From JAWWPG01 sp963820035 (GTDB lineage Bacteria; Actinomycetota; Actinomycetes; Propionibacteriales; Nocardioidaceae): a DNA stretch of 64,000 bases. The notes under the pieces were generated by a model that was not told where the DNA came from, did not search any database, and saw only the letters and a program-made list of their open reading frames with translations. Below, piece after piece: positions 63,282 through 64,000 of this stretch (position 1 is the stretch's first letter; each line of letters begins with the position of its first letter). The DNA lies in assembly GCA_963820035.1 (NCBI GenBank), contig CAWFYK010000002.1:1178001-1242000 (forward strand), read 5' to 3'. Both the position numbers and the translations under genes were made by a program.

Positions 63282-63296
63282 GGCACTGTTGCGTTG
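63282..63296. repeat. Isolated IS6-like/MITE-type end
   Basis: GGCACTGTTGCGTTG, identical to the left end of the MITE-like element at 17326. No matching right end is visible in the window. Confidence 0.45.
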
Positions 63297-63322
63297 TGAG
63301 ATCGCGAGGTCTTGTGAGGGCA

Positions 63323-63371
63323 CTAATGGCTTCTACCGGGGCTGTCTGACAGCCCCGGTAGAAGCCATTAG
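63323..63371. repeat. 49-bp perfect palindrome
   Basis: Arms of 24 bp (left arm starts CTAATGGCTTCTACC) separated by one base, all perfectly paired. Lies between the IS6-like end and the IS5-family element. No T-tract, so not a standard terminator. Confidence 0.75.
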
Positions 63372-63406
63372 GGCGTGTCCCGCAATAGTTGGGGGCGGGG
63401 TGCCGG

Positions 63407-63901
63407 ATGACACGGGAGTATGTCGATGTGCATAACCGTCACGACTTGACCGATGAGCAGTGGGAGCTGATCGAGCCTCACCTGCCGGCGTCGACCGCAG
63501 GGAAAGCTGGCCGTCCGTGGGCGGATCACCGCAGCATCGTGAACGCCGTCTTGTGGCGGACCCGGGCTGGGGCGTCATGGCGTGACGTCCCGATCTGGTA
63601 CGGGCCTCGGAAGACGGTCTACAACCGTCACCGGCGATGGTCGGCTGACGGGACCTGGGAGCGGTTGCTGAGGGAGCTCCAGCGCGGTAGCGACGTCGGC
63701 GTTGTGAGCTGGGATGTCGGCATCGACTCGACCGTGATCCGTGCCCATCAGCACGCTGCAGGAGCACGGCACAGACCGCCGAGCGACGTGCCTGCGCAAC
63801 GGCTGGCGGTGGCGCTGGAGGACTTCGAAAGCACGCGTGCGCGGTCGAGCAAGAGCCACACAGGGGGCTCGATCGAACTACAAGAAATTGTCCGGACCTG
63901 A
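63407..63901 (+). CDS. IS5-family (IS427 group) transposase, OrfA
   Basis: 164 aa. YVDVHNRHDLTDEQWELIEP, RSIVNAVLWRTRAGASWRDV and TVYNRHRRWSADGTWERLL are the DUF4096-type N-terminus, and VVSWDVGIDSTVIRAHQHAA holds the first catalytic Asp of the DDE domain. The frame ends at 63901; the protein continues in another frame as usual for two-frame IS427 elements. Confidence 0.87.
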   Translation: MTREYVDVHNRHDLTDEQWELIEPHLPASTAGKAGRPWADHRSIVNAVLWRTRAGASWRDVPIWYGPRKTVYNRHRRWSADGTWERLLRELQRGSDVGVVSWDVGIDSTVIRAHQHAAGARHRPPSDVPAQRLAVALEDFESTRARSSKSHTGGSIELQEIVRT

Positions 63902-64000
63902 TCCAGATTCCCCACCAGACAGGGTGAAACCCGTCCAGCGCGAAGCGCTGGGCCGCTCTCGTGGTGGGCTCTCGACCAAGGTCCACCTCGCCGCCGACAG
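63864..64000 (+). CDS. IS5-family transposase, OrfB (partial at window edge)
   Basis: A frame different from OrfA reads GARSNYKKLSGPDPDSPP then QREALGRSRGGLSTKVHLAA up to the last base. This is the standard LGRSRGG..TKVH block following OrfA. Expression presumably needs ribosomal frameshifting before 63901. The remainder lies outside the window. Confidence 0.8.

Overview
High-GC actinobacterial DNA, most likely Actinomycetota of the Propionibacteriales/Nocardioidaceae type. This placement is inferred from codon bias, family content and GTG/ATGA-coupled gene pairs; no rRNA or marker gene is present to fix it, and I see no tRNA and no CRISPR array. The window is a plasticity zone: intact enzyme and regulator genes are interspersed with many decayed genes, IS fragments, recombinase remnants and toxin-antitoxin (TA) modules. 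Because about ten genes are broken by single-base shifts, some 'pseudogenes' could be assembly errors.

The strongest theme is a pair of paralogous oxidation cassettes. Cassette A (about 0.2-5.7 kb, minus strand) reads HD-GYP/LuxR regulator, SnoaL-like protein, cytochrome P450, DUF4242, OsmC-like protein, flavoprotein monooxygenase. Cassette B (about 37.9-46.4 kb) reads OsmC-like, flavoprotein, SnoaL-like, P450, then an alpha/beta-hydrolase fused to a glycosyltransferase, with a divergent LAL-type LuxR regulator. Genes within each cassette overlap by a few bases. The same four families recur in a different order with a LuxR-type regulator each time, which suggests one biochemical module used twice on related substrates. 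The substrate cannot be read from the sequence.

Between the cassettes: 5.7-17 kb holds a broken MobF relaxase, an EamA transporter, a DHFR-like protein and MocR regulators (one decayed), a decayed MazG-like gene, VOC, an HxlR-SCP2 regulator divergent from a methyltransferase, an IS110 remnant with a possible bridge-RNA region, and a membrane glutaredoxin. 17-29 kb holds an alcohol dehydrogenase-like protein, two back-to-back PIN-toxin TA loci, a YcaQ-like protein, a LysE exporter, a methyltransferase, NUDIX, a serine resolvase plus a broken inverted copy flanking an RHH TA module, and a second HxlR-SCP2 regulator divergent from a hydrolase. 30.7-33.6 kb encodes an OmpA-like/zinc-protease protein with an N-terminal motif typical of extracellular contractile injection system (eCIS) cargo, coupled to a beta-propeller-like partner. 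33.6-37.9 kb is mostly decayed genes plus an intact baeRF-type protein and a small tandem-repeat protein.

After cassette B, 46.4-48.5 kb and 56.1-58.8 kb contain decayed regulators and three disrupted tyrosine recombinases plus an excisionase/integrase remnant. Between them are a secreted beta-helix protein, an IS3 fragment, a membrane protein and a NarL-type two-component pair. 59-60.3 kb carries a coiled-coil protein with a PD-(D/E)XK-like domain, a candidate defence nuclease sitting among mobile-element debris. The window closes with a RelE locus cut by an IS3 fragment, a trehalose-synthase-like glycosyltransferase, a 49-bp perfect palindrome and an IS5-family transposase running off the edge.
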